Origin: an uncultured Phycisphaerales bacterium
GTDB taxonomy: Bacteria; Planctomycetota; Phycisphaerae; Phycisphaerales; UBA1924
DNA length: 6,702 nt
NCBI GenBank assembly: GCA_937879825.1
Contig: CALFMQ010000273.1
Span: 1-6,702 of the forward strand
Direction: 5' to 3'
In this document: positions 1 through 6,087 of the stretch, piece after piece
Position numbering within the stretch: position 1 is the first letter of the stretch
How the letters are laid out: each line of letters starts with the position of its first letter
Made by a program: the position numbers and the translations under genes
The notes under the pieces: generated by a model
The model's database searches: none
What the model was told of the DNA's origin: nothing
What the model saw: only the letters and a program-made list of their open reading frames with translations

Positions 1-975
1 GCGATCGCGGGTGGCGGCGATCAGCTCGTCGAGGTTCGCGATCGGCACGCCGTCCTCGCTCCAGACCGTCCAGGGCCGACGAACCCCGACACCCTCGGCG
101 AGGCGGGCCGTCTGCACCACCGCGATCATGCTCGCGCTGCGCAAGATGACCTCGTTGGGGAAGCACGACTTCAGGTTCTCATTGACCGCCACCTCGGGAT
201 CAAAGAGGAACTGGTCGTCCAGCGGCTCATCGTCCGCCGAGTTGGGGTCGATCGGATCGTCCGGGTACTCGAGATAGGCATCGATCAGGCACTCGCCCCC
301 GGACTCCGTGCACGTGACGATCGCCCCCGACGGATCGAACTGCACCATGAAGGTCACGCAGTGCTGCAGCGCCGCCGCGCCATTGGGCGCCTCACACGCA
401 TCGTCAAAGTCCGGATCGATGAACACGCGCGGATCGTTGCGGGGGAACAGCCACGGCACGATCTCGTCGTCCGTGATCATGGGCGTCCCGCCGGCGCCCA
501 CATCGAGCGAGCCGTCCGGGTCGATCATCTCGCCCGCGTACCACTCGCCGATATTCGTGCCGTCGTAGCGCTCACCGTAGGGCGCGACCGCGAACGACAT
601 CCCGTACACCACCGTGCCCTTGGGCAGCTCGATCGGCACCGTGCCCGTCGCGGGACGGAACACCATCGCCGGGGTCGAGCCGTTGTAACCGATCGTGCCC
701 GACTGCTGGCCGTGCAGCTCCACGACCTGGAGCGAAGCCACCTCGGTGTCGAGGTTGAAGAAGAACGCCACGCCGGTGTTCCGGCCGTTCTGAATCGCCA
801 GCGCCCGCGCCTGGCCCAGCGCACCGGTGACGGTGTTCACCGAGCCCGTGTAGTTGGCCGACTCGATGATCCGGCCGAACGCGGGGACAATGATCGCCGC
901 CAACAGGATGATGATCGAGATCACCACCAGCAGCTCGAACAAAGTGAAGGCGCGACGAACCGCGGCACGCATCAT
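1..975 (-). CDS. GspH-like pseudopilin (prepilin-type cleavage/methylation protein), C-terminus outside the window
   Basis: The frame is open from the ATG at 975 to base 1 (325 codons, no stop), so the gene continues past the left edge. Residues 1-9 form a short basic leader (M-M-R-A-A-V-R-R-A). It is followed by FTLFELLVVISIIILLAAI, a class III prepilin signal with Phe at +1, Glu at +5 and a hydrophobic helix ending near Pro31. The following stretch, including GALGQARALAIQNGRN (about 51-66), resembles the GspH/FimT minor-pseudopilin pattern, where the N-terminal helix leads into a beta-rich domain. Such proteins are thought to cap or prime a pseudopilus. The rest is acidic and has five cysteines (194, 206, 222, 229, 271). 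The start overlaps the preceding gene's stop (ATGA). A second ATG follows directly at 972. The prepilin class is secure; GspH rather than GspI/J is less certain because the C-terminus is missing. Confidence 0.85.
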   Translation of the reverse strand, partial: MMRAAVRRAFTLFELLVVISIIILLAAIIVPAFGRIIESANYTGSVNTVTGALGQARALAIQNGRNTGVAFFFNLDTEVASLQVVELHGQQSGTIGYNGSTPAMVFRPATGTVPIELPKGTVVYGMSFAVAPYGERYDGTNIGEWYAGEMIDPDGSLDVGAGGTPMITDDEIVPWLFPRNDPRVFIDPDFDDACEAPNGAAALQHCVTFMVQFDPSGAIVTCTESGGECLIDAYLEYPDDPIDPNSADDEPLDDQFLFDPEVAVNENLKSCFPNEVILRSASMIAVVQTARLAEGVGVRRPWTVWSEDGVPIANLDELIAATRDR

Positions 976-1739
976 CGATCACCCCCCATTGTTTCATTAA
1001 TGGGCCCCGGAACATACGAGGTGATGTTGTCATCCAGCGCTTTGATAGCGTCGTCGTAGAAAGTACTGTCCGTTACATTAGTAGCGGGAGTGAAATCGGC
1101 CGTTGTCCCGTATCGACCATCGGGACCCGCCGACAGGAAGTACGGCCGCTTATTGATGCAACGACCGTACAACTGGTTCGCCAGTTTGTTGTCCGGATGG
1201 ATGTAGTAGACCAAGGCCTGCCCTTCAACGGGATATGGATTCGGGGCGCTTTCGTTCGGCCAGTCTTTCTTAGCCCATGCATCGACGATCGAAGGCGTCG
1301 GGTCCGGATCACCGGACGTGATCGTCGGCACCAGGAACCGCGCCGGGATCGACTTGACGATGTCATCGACAACGCCCACACCCTTCGCCTGCCGCAGGAA
1401 TACCGAGGCATCCGGGCGGCGCGCGTGCCGGTTGTTGTTGCCCGAGCCGTAGGTCTCGACTGTGTTGTCCGGGCCCGGATACCCGTTGTACGAAGTCGGG
1501 ATGTCCTGCTCGACCACATACGAAGGCAGATTCCCCGTTACCGCCTCGTACTCCACCACGATCCGGTCCAGCGTCGTCAGCAGATCGCGCGTGAGCTGCC
1601 CGCGCGAGTCCCGGGTCAGCCCAGCGCCCACGCCAGCGATGATCCCCACGAGGATCACGATGATGATGATCACCACCAGCAGCTCGATGAGCGTGAACGC
1701 ACGCCCGCCCGGACTGTCTTTCGTTACGCGACGCTTCAC
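972..1739 (-). CDS. GspG-like major pseudopilin (second of three prepilins)
   Basis: This is a complete 255-residue protein. The leader of 14 residues (ending G-G-R-A) precedes FTLIELLVVIIIIVILVGII, a textbook prepilin signal with Glu at mature position 5 and a membrane helix to about residue 40. The helix continues through LTRDLLTTLDRIVVEYEAVTG, the usual long N-terminal alpha helix of GspG. Near the C-terminus, PYFLSAGPDGRYGTTADF (199-216) matches the loop that carries the calcium ligands in characterised GspG proteins. At 255 residues it is much larger than the roughly 140-residue proteobacterial GspG, with extra sequence at about 75-195. The start is GTG at 1739 and overlaps the upstream stop as GTGA, with GAGGG seven bases upstream. 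The protein probably forms part of the pseudopilus shaft or tip. The last 100 or so codons look less GC-rich than the neighbouring genes. Confidence 0.88.
   Translation of the reverse strand: MKRRVTKDSPGGRAFTLIELLVVIIIIVILVGIIAGVGAGLTRDSRGQLTRDLLTTLDRIVVEYEAVTGNLPSYVVEQDIPTSYNGYPGPDNTVETYGSGNNNRHARRPDASVFLRQAKGVGVVDDIVKSIPARFLVPTITSGDPDPTPSIVDAWAKKDWPNESAPNPYPVEGQALVYYIHPDNKLANQLYGRCINKRPYFLSAGPDGRYGTTADFTPATNVTDSTFYDDAIKALDDNITSYVPGPINETMGGDR
977..987 (-). promoter_or_regulatory. Extended ribosome binding site of the GspH-like gene
   Basis: GGGGGGTGATC differs by one A-to-G change from the extended Shine-Dalgarno sequence (AGGAGGTGATC), and that change still allows G·U pairing with 16S rRNA. 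Six bases separate the core from the ATG at 975. It lies inside the last codons of the GspG-like gene and favours 975 as the start. Confidence 0.65.
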
Positions 1740-2698
1740 TTGAACACCCTCAGGTTGTCGGTCGTCACCAGGCGGAGCTGGGAGTACTCCGTGTCGTTGG
1801 AGAGATCGAGGTCCACATCGAGATCCTGGTCCGCGCCGCCGTACTCGCCGTCGAGACCAGCCGACAGCAGCGCGAAACTCGCGCCGAGCAGCTGCCGGTC
1901 GATATCCAGCGCCTTGGCGTCATCCCCCGCGCGCTGCGCCGCGAGCGAGTCGAGCGAACGGAGCTCGGCCGGGACGCGAAGGATCGACGGGCGCCGCTGC
2001 GGCGAGTCGTCCCGGATCGTCCAGTTGCGGTAGTACAGAATCGGCTTGCCGAACGGATCGTTGATCACGTACCGCCCCGTCGTGTTGCTGGAGTTGATCC
2101 GCTCCTCGACGAGCAGTTCGCCGAGGTCCGCCGGATCGAGATACGGCCCGTAGGTCCGCCCCGAGTTCGCCACCGCGTCTCGGTCCTGATCCTGCGCCAG
2201 CCCCCAGAAGCGATCCTTGCCGATATCGCGGAAGCCCGGGCCGTCGAGCCCGTCGTCCTCGTTGGCCATGTCCGTCTCGTTGTAGTTGCGCATGCCGTCG
2301 CCGTTGAGGTCGCCGACGCCCAGCAGATACACCGCCAGCGAGTACTTGCTCGCGAACCGGTTCTCGCGGAGGCGATCGTTGATGACCGACGCCGACTCGT
2401 TGCCCTGCTGATAATCCGGGCGGTACAGACGCTCGTTCGCCGCCGGCGCATCGAAGGGCCCCTTGCCGGGGATGGTCACGAGCGGCGGGTAGTCCCGGAA
2501 GTCCTGCTTGAAGGACTCCAGCGCCGTGTCGATCCGCTGCAGCTGCGCGACCGCGCCCTGCTTGATGGCGTTGCGCCGGCCCGCCGTCAGCGCCACGGCG
2601 CCGAGACCCAGCAGGATCGTGATGATCGTGATGACCACCAGCAGCTCAACGAGCGTGAACGCCTTGGATCGGTTGCGATTGGGAGTGAGTCGTTCCAT
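1736..2698 (-). CDS. Large GspG-like pseudopilin with an EF-hand-like loop (first of three prepilins)
   Basis: From the ATG at 2698 the protein has 320 residues. The 13-residue basic leader (M-E-R-L-T-P-N-R-N-R-S-K-A) precedes FTLVELLVVITIITILLGLG, with Glu at mature position 5, followed by the long amphipathic helix of a pseudopilin. The C-terminal part has INDPFGKPILYYRNW (212-226) and SAGLDGEYGGADQDLDVDLD (279-298). These match the GspG pattern of a conserved D-P-F/W-G-x-P segment and a calcium loop. Residues 130-141 (D-L-N-G-D-G-M-R-N-Y-N-E) are an extra calcium-loop candidate. The size is over twice that of a typical GspG. Two longer in-frame starts exist: ATG at 2734 and GTG at 2755, the latter overlapping the gspF stop as GTGA. 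I chose 2698 because it gives a leader length like those of the two sister prepilins. The family call is firm; the start is not. Confidence 0.86.
   Translation of the reverse strand: MERLTPNRNRSKAFTLVELLVVITIITILLGLGAVALTAGRRNAIKQGAVAQLQRIDTALESFKQDFRDYPPLVTIPGKGPFDAPAANERLYRPDYQQGNESASVINDRLRENRFASKYSLAVYLLGVGDLNGDGMRNYNETDMANEDDGLDGPGFRDIGKDRFWGLAQDQDRDAVANSGRTYGPYLDPADLGELLVEERINSSNTTGRYVINDPFGKPILYYRNWTIRDDSPQRRPSILRVPAELRSLDSLAAQRAGDDAKALDIDRQLLGASFALLSAGLDGEYGGADQDLDVDLDLSNDTEYSQLRLVTTDNLRVFK
1747..1751 (-). promoter_or_regulatory. Ribosome binding site of the second prepilin, inside the preceding gene
   Basis: GAGGG lies seven bases before the GTG at 1739 and within the last codons of the upstream prepilin. 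It decides for the GTG start. Together with the GTGA overlap it suggests that ribosomes ending the first gene restart on the second. Confidence 0.65.
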
Positions 2699-2751
2699 AC
2701 GCCATCCGGTGTTGTTGTTGGTCGTTCCAACCATCGCGCCGTTCCGGCCCG

Positions 2752-4044
2752 TCACTTCTGAAGGTCCTCGATCATCTTGACCAGCGGCATGAACATCGCC
2801 ACGACGATCGTGCCGACGATGCCGCCCAGGAACACGATGAGCAGCGGCTCGATGAGCGAGATGAGCGAGCCCACCGCGACATCGACCTCCTCGTCGTAGT
2901 TGTCCGCGATCTTCAGCAGCATCGTGTCCATGTCGCCCGTCTCCTCGCCGACGTCGATCATGTTCACCACGAGCGCATCGCACACTTTCGCCTCGCGCAG
3001 CGGCGCCGCGAACGACTCGCCCTCGCGGATCGAGTCGTGCACCTTGCCCAGCGCCTTCTCGAACACATAGTTGCCCGAGGTCTCCTTCGTGATCGTGATC
3101 GCCTCGAGAATCGGGACGCCCGCGGAGATCAGCGTGCCGAGAGTCCGCGTGAATCGCGCGACCGAGGTCTTGCGGATCAGCTTCCCGAACAGCGGGGCGT
3201 GCATGAACATCTTGTCCAGGAGCGCCCGGCCCGGTTTCGTCTTCCGCGCCAGCTTGTAGAGGATGAAGATGATCAGCGGCGAGAACATCACATACACCCA
3301 GCCCGGGATGTACATCGCGTCCTTCGTCGGGTAGTTGCCGGCAACCCACGACGACACATTGATCAGGCCCGCCGTGATGGCCGGCAGCTCGATCTCGAAC
3401 TCGTTGAAGATGTCCTTGAACTGCGGGATGATGAAGTACATCATGCCCGTCACGATCAGGATCGCCACGATCACGACCGTGATCGGGTAGATCAACGCGC
3501 CCTTTACGCGGCGCTTCAGGCGCTCGGCCTTCTCCATGAACTCCGCCAGGCGCTGCAGGATGACATCCAGCACGCCGCCGATCTCGCCGGCGGCCACCAT
3601 CTTGCAGTACAGCGGGTTGAAGGCCTTGGGGAACTTGCCCATCGAGTCAGAGAGCGACGAGCCGCCCTCAACCTCTTCGACCACGCCGCCGAGCACCGAC
3701 TTCATCAGCCCCGGCTTCTGCTGGCTCTCGAGGATCTGCAACGAGCGCAGCAGCGGGAGCCCCGCGTCCTGGAGCGTGGACAGCTGGCGCGTGAAAGTCG
3801 TCAGGTGCTTCTGCTTGACCTTGAACACGCCGCCGCGACGCGCCGGCTTCTTCTTGGCCGCCTTTTTACCACCGCCCTCGCCGCCCGCGCCCTTCGCCTT
3901 CTTGGCGCGCTGCTCGCGCACCGATGTCGGGAAGTAGCCCTGCAACTTGATCCGCTGGATCGCCTCCTCGCTCGAGTTGGCGTCGATCTGGCCCTTCTGG
4001 CGGTTGCCGCTCTTATCGAGGGCGTCATACAGGAAAGTCGGCAT
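2752..4044 (-). CDS. gspF: Type II secretion/type IV pilus inner-membrane platform protein (GspF/PilC family)
   Basis: This 430-residue protein has the complete GspF/PilC layout. The N-terminus F-x-Y-x-A-L-D-x-S-G (4-13) is the family opening. Two related T2SF domains follow, at about 80-207 and 283-420. Each carries the G-E-x-x-G-x-x-x-x-x-L signature (GEIGGVLDVILQRLA at 153-167; GEETGDMDTMLLKIADNYDEE at 366-386). The first domain runs into R-R-V-K-G-A-L-I-Y-P. Predicted membrane segments lie at about 185-207, 247-265 and 393-419. The protein sits in the inner membrane, binds the assembly ATPase on the cytoplasmic side and the pilin helices in the membrane, and is needed for fibre assembly. 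A Lys/Gly/Ala-rich linker (about 45-76) separates the N-terminal part from the first domain. GGAG (4052-4055) lies seven bases upstream of the ATG. The gene lies 50 bases after gspE. In a retractile pilus it would be called pilC. Confidence 0.95.
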   Translation of the reverse strand: MPTFLYDALDKSGNRQKGQIDANSSEEAIQRIKLQGYFPTSVREQRAKKAKGAGGEGGGKKAAKKKPARRGGVFKVKQKHLTTFTRQLSTLQDAGLPLLRSLQILESQQKPGLMKSVLGGVVEEVEGGSSLSDSMGKFPKAFNPLYCKMVAAGEIGGVLDVILQRLAEFMEKAERLKRRVKGALIYPITVVIVAILIVTGMMYFIIPQFKDIFNEFEIELPAITAGLINVSSWVAGNYPTKDAMYIPGWVYVMFSPLIIFILYKLARKTKPGRALLDKMFMHAPLFGKLIRKTSVARFTRTLGTLISAGVPILEAITITKETSGNYVFEKALGKVHDSIREGESFAAPLREAKVCDALVVNMIDVGEETGDMDTMLLKIADNYDEEVDVAVGSLISLIEPLLIVFLGGIVGTIVVAMFMPLVKMIEDLQK

Positions 4045-4051
4045 TCCCTAA

Positions 4052-4055
4052 CTCC
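4052..4055 (-). promoter_or_regulatory. gspF ribosome binding site
   Basis: GGAG lies seven bases before the ATG at 4044. This supports the chosen start, which also gives the standard GspF N-terminus. Confidence 0.7.
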
Positions 4056-4064
4056 AATGTGTGT

Positions 4065-4086
4065 CGCGGCGCTGCTCGGCGTCGCG
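4065..4086 (-). other. Hairpin in the gspE-gspF gap
   Basis: On the minus strand CGCGACGC-CGAGCA-GCGCCGCG folds into an 8-bp stem with one A·C mismatch and a 6-base loop. It sits between the gspE stop and the gspF Shine-Dalgarno sequence. No U-tract follows. It may stabilise the upstream mRNA end or tune gspF translation. GC-rich DNA makes such stems common, so support is modest. Confidence 0.3.
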
Positions 4087-4094
4087 GTGATCAA

Positions 4095-5846
4095 CTATTC
4101 CTCGAGAACCGTTTCGCGGACGACCTCATCGATGCTCGTCCGTCCCTCGTAGATCGCAAGCAGGCCCGACTCGCGCAGCGAGCGCATCCCGCGCCGCCTC
4201 GCCTCGTCGCGCAGCACGCCGAGCGACGCCTCGTTCATGATCAGGTCGCGCAGACCGTCATCCATCTGCATGATCTCGAACAGCGCCGTGCGGCCCTTGT
4301 AGCCCGACCCGTGGCAGTTGTCGCAACCTTTACCGCGGAAGAACTTCCGCCCCACAACCTCCTCGGGCGTGATCCCGAGCTCCATCAGCTGCTCCTCGGT
4401 CGGCGTGTACTGCTCCTTGCAGCGCGCGCACACCGTCCGCACCAGCCGCTGCGCCACGATCGCCTCCAGCGTCGCCGTCAGGAGGAACGACTCGAGCCCG
4501 AGGTCCAGGAGTCGCACGATCGAGCTCGGCGCATCGTTCGTGTGGAGCGTCGTGAACACGAGGTGGCCCGTGAGCGACGCCTGCACCGCGATCTGCGCGG
4601 TCTCGAGGTCGCGGACCTCACCTACCAGAATCACGTCCGGGTCCTGACGCAAGAACGACCGAAGGCATCGCGCAAAGGTCAGCCCGACATCCGTGTTCAC
4701 CTGGCACTGCACAAGCCCGTCGATGTCGTACTCCACCGGGTCTTCCGCGGTGAGGATCTTCACATCGACCTCGTTCAGTTCCTGCAGCGCCGCGTAGAGC
4801 GTTGTCGTCTTGCCCGAACCCGTCGGGCCCGTCACCACCACGATCCCGTTGGGGCGGCGGATCAGCGTCCGGACGAGCTCCAGTTCCTCCGGGAGCAGGC
4901 CGACACGGTCGAGCGCCAACTCGACATTCGAGCGGTCCAGCACACGCATCACGACCGACTCGCCGTACATCGTGGGCAGCACGCTCACGCGCAGGTCCAC
5001 AGGGTGGCCGCCGACCTGCAACTCAATGCGCCCGTCCTGCGGCAAGCGACGCTCCGCGATATCCAGATTCGACATGACCTTGATACGCGAGGTGATCGCC
5101 GGGCCGAGGTGCGGCGGCGGCGGCACCATCTCGTAGAGAACGCCGTCGATCCGGTACCGCATCTTGAACTCGTGCTCGAACGGCTCGAAGTGCACGTCCG
5201 ACGCCTTGTCCTTGATCGCCTGCAACAGCACCAGGTTCAACAGGGTGATGACCTTGTTGTCCTCCGACGCCTCCAGGACCGCGTCCAGATCGATCGATGC
5301 CCCCGGCGCAGCCGGCTTCGATGCCAGCGAACCGAGCTTCGAGTCCTTCGAGATGTCGCCGACCACATCCTGAAGCGAGGTCTCGTGACCCGCGTAGAAC
5401 TCCTTGATCCGCGCCTCGACCTGCTCGGGCGGAGCGCACACCGCCTCCACCCGGAACCCCATCAGCAACCGGAGGTCGTCAACCGCTCGGAAGTTGTCAG
5501 GGCTCTTGAGCGCGATCTGCAGCTTCTTGGTCCTCGGCTCATAGGCCGTCGGGACGACCTGATAGGCCATCACGGTCTCGGCCGGGATCGCCTTGACCAC
5601 CTCGTCGGTGAACTCGATCTCGTCCAGATTGACGAAGGCCATCCCCGCCTGCCCCGCCAGCGCCTCCTGGACATCCCGCTCGACGATGTGCCCCATCTCG
5701 ATCAGGATCTGCCCGATCGGGACCCGCCGCCCGGACTTCTGAATCGCCAAGGCCTCGTGGACCGTCTCGCGAGAGACCTTCCCTAACTTCGTCAAGACGC
5801 GTCCAAGCTTCCGCTTGGCCAGTTCAGATGGATCTACCTTGGGCAT
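4095..5846 (-). CDS. gspE: Pilus/secretion assembly ATPase, GspE/PilB family, with MshEN-like N-terminal domain
   Basis: This is a complete 583-residue hexameric secretion ATPase. It has Walker A G-P-T-G-S-G-K-T-T (340-348), the Asp box A-E-D-P-V-E-Y-D (367-374), Walker B D-V-I-L-V-G-E (404-410) and the His box T-G-H-L-V-F-T-T-L-H-T-N-D (426-438). The N2 domain shows S-D-V-H-F-E (216-221) and L-P-Q-D-G-R (268-273). Cysteines 473/476 and 508/511 form the C-x-x-C pair that binds zinc in the PilB/GspE assembly class and is absent from PilT. The N-terminus (13-66) holds two tandem MshEN-type motifs, in a domain that binds cyclic-di-GMP in some relatives. The enzyme works at the cytoplasmic face of GspF and powers extraction of pseudopilins from the membrane. 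The stop is TAG. The start at 5846 has only a weak GAG upstream. The gene begins the gspE-F-prepilin run. Confidence 0.95.
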   Translation of the reverse strand: MPKVDPSELAKRKLGRVLTKLGKVSRETVHEALAIQKSGRRVPIGQILIEMGHIVERDVQEALAGQAGMAFVNLDEIEFTDEVVKAIPAETVMAYQVVPTAYEPRTKKLQIALKSPDNFRAVDDLRLLMGFRVEAVCAPPEQVEARIKEFYAGHETSLQDVVGDISKDSKLGSLASKPAAPGASIDLDAVLEASEDNKVITLLNLVLLQAIKDKASDVHFEPFEHEFKMRYRIDGVLYEMVPPPPHLGPAITSRIKVMSNLDIAERRLPQDGRIELQVGGHPVDLRVSVLPTMYGESVVMRVLDRSNVELALDRVGLLPEELELVRTLIRRPNGIVVVTGPTGSGKTTTLYAALQELNEVDVKILTAEDPVEYDIDGLVQCQVNTDVGLTFARCLRSFLRQDPDVILVGEVRDLETAQIAVQASLTGHLVFTTLHTNDAPSSIVRLLDLGLESFLLTATLEAIVAQRLVRTVCARCKEQYTPTEEQLMELGITPEEVVGRKFFRGKGCDNCHGSGYKGRTALFEIMQMDDGLRDLIMNEASLGVLRDEARRRGMRSLRESGLLAIYEGRTSIDEVVRETVLEE

Positions 5847-5867
5847 CGTCGGTGCTCACAAGTCTGG

Positions 5868-5882
5868 GGACCGAACCGGTCC
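5868..5882 (-). other. Stem-loop in the probable gspE 5' leader
   Basis: On the minus strand GGACCG-GTT-CGGTCC forms a 6-bp GC-rich stem with a 3-base loop. It ends 21 bases before the gspE ATG, just upstream of the weak ribosome binding region. It has no U-tract, so it is unlikely to be a terminator. It could affect translation or stability of the gspE mRNA, or be a protein-binding palindrome in DNA. Confidence 0.35.
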
Positions 5883-5946
5883 GTGGATATCATCCGCATC
5901 AATCCGGACCTTTGCTGCCGGAAAACGCTGGAAATACTCAGATTAG

Positions 5947-5957
5947 GTCGTTACGAC
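5947..5957. promoter_or_regulatory. Perfect inverted repeat, operator-like
   Basis: GTCGT-T-ACGAC is a perfect palindrome with 5-bp arms around one base. Its centre (5952) lies 21 bases, about two helical turns, from the centre (5973) of the neighbouring palindrome at 5966-5980. Both contain TACGA, and a third TACGA lies at 5982-5986. A repeat this short can occur by chance; the phasing with its neighbour is what makes it worth recording. Confidence 0.3.
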
Positions 5958-5965
5958 ACAATCTA

Positions 5966-5980
5966 TTTGATACGATCAAA
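5966..5980. promoter_or_regulatory. Perfect inverted repeat, operator-like
   Basis: TTTGAT-ACG-ATCAAA is a perfect palindrome with 6-bp arms and a 3-base spacer. It lies in the AT-rich core upstream of gspE, about 120 bases before the start codon. No U-tract follows on either strand, so it is not a terminator. A dimeric regulator binding site is the simplest reading, but no regulator can be named. Confidence 0.4.
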
Positions 5981-6037
5981 ATACGAATATCAGTGGCTTT
6001 GGCCGCTGCCGATCACCACAAATGCACCATTCATCCA

Positions 6038-6064
6038 CGAAAAGCGTCCCCGCCCGCCCGCGCT
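6038..6064 (-). terminator. Weak terminator-like hairpin after pilT
   Basis: On the minus strand, AGCG at 6064-6061 can pair with CGCT at 6046-6043, followed at once by TTTTC. The stem is only 4 bp and the loop is long and G-rich. The position, 24 bases after the pilT stop, is right for a terminator, but the structure is poor. Treat it as a possibility only. Confidence 0.2.
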
Positions 6065-6087
6065 CTGTGACTCGCCGCCGCCCCGTC

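Larger units (their letters stand above)
5847..6087 (-). promoter_or_regulatory. pilT-gspE intergenic leader, probable promoter region for the gspE operon
   Basis: This is the only sizeable gap in the window. It is clearly more AT-rich than the genes in its middle (about 5930-5995) and GC-rich at both ends. The sudden drop in GC, the lack of any convincing ORF and the cluster of palindromes all suggest a regulatory region serving the genes downstream on the minus strand. No clean sigma-70 pair is present. The nearest minus-strand -35-like hexamer is TTGATC (5978-5973), but the hexamer 17 bases on (TCGTAA) is a poor -10. The promoter position is therefore left open. Confidence 0.45.

Noticed and set aside
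572..1033. A 153-codon minus-strand frame overlapping the GspH-like gene
   Set aside because: It is out of frame with the open prepilin frame ending at base 1, which carries the FTLFELLVVI signal and a good ribosome binding site.
1197..2033. A 278-codon plus-strand frame across the two GspG-like genes
   Set aside because: It crosses a tightly coupled gene junction on the other strand and has no recognisable domain, so it is a shadow frame.
2699..3349. Upstream extension of the first prepilin frame into gspF, to about 3349
   Set aside because: The extra 5' part is the shadow of gspF in another frame. The prepilin signal requires a start close to 2698-2755.
3037..4152. A 371-codon plus-strand frame over gspF
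   Set aside because: It is Arg/His/Leu-rich low-complexity sequence opposite a clear GspF gene, with no ribosome binding site or family match recognised.
4630..4651. A 22-base stretch identical to 6614-6635, a possible repeat
   Set aside because: Both copies encode the conserved R-Q-D-P-D-V-I part of Walker B in gspE and pilT. Homology with shared codon preference explains the identity.
4059..5786. A 575-codon open frame on the plus strand, antisense to gspE
   Set aside because: The translation is dominated by Arg, His, Leu and Asp with no domain or motif. It is the mirror of a GC-rich gene with strong third-position bias. The minus-strand frame has every GspE motif.
6048..6087. G-run cluster on the minus strand after pilT, a possible G-quadruplex
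   Set aside because: There are three close GGG runs and a fourth about 20 bases away. Such runs are expected in DNA this GC-rich, and nothing else supports a functional structure.
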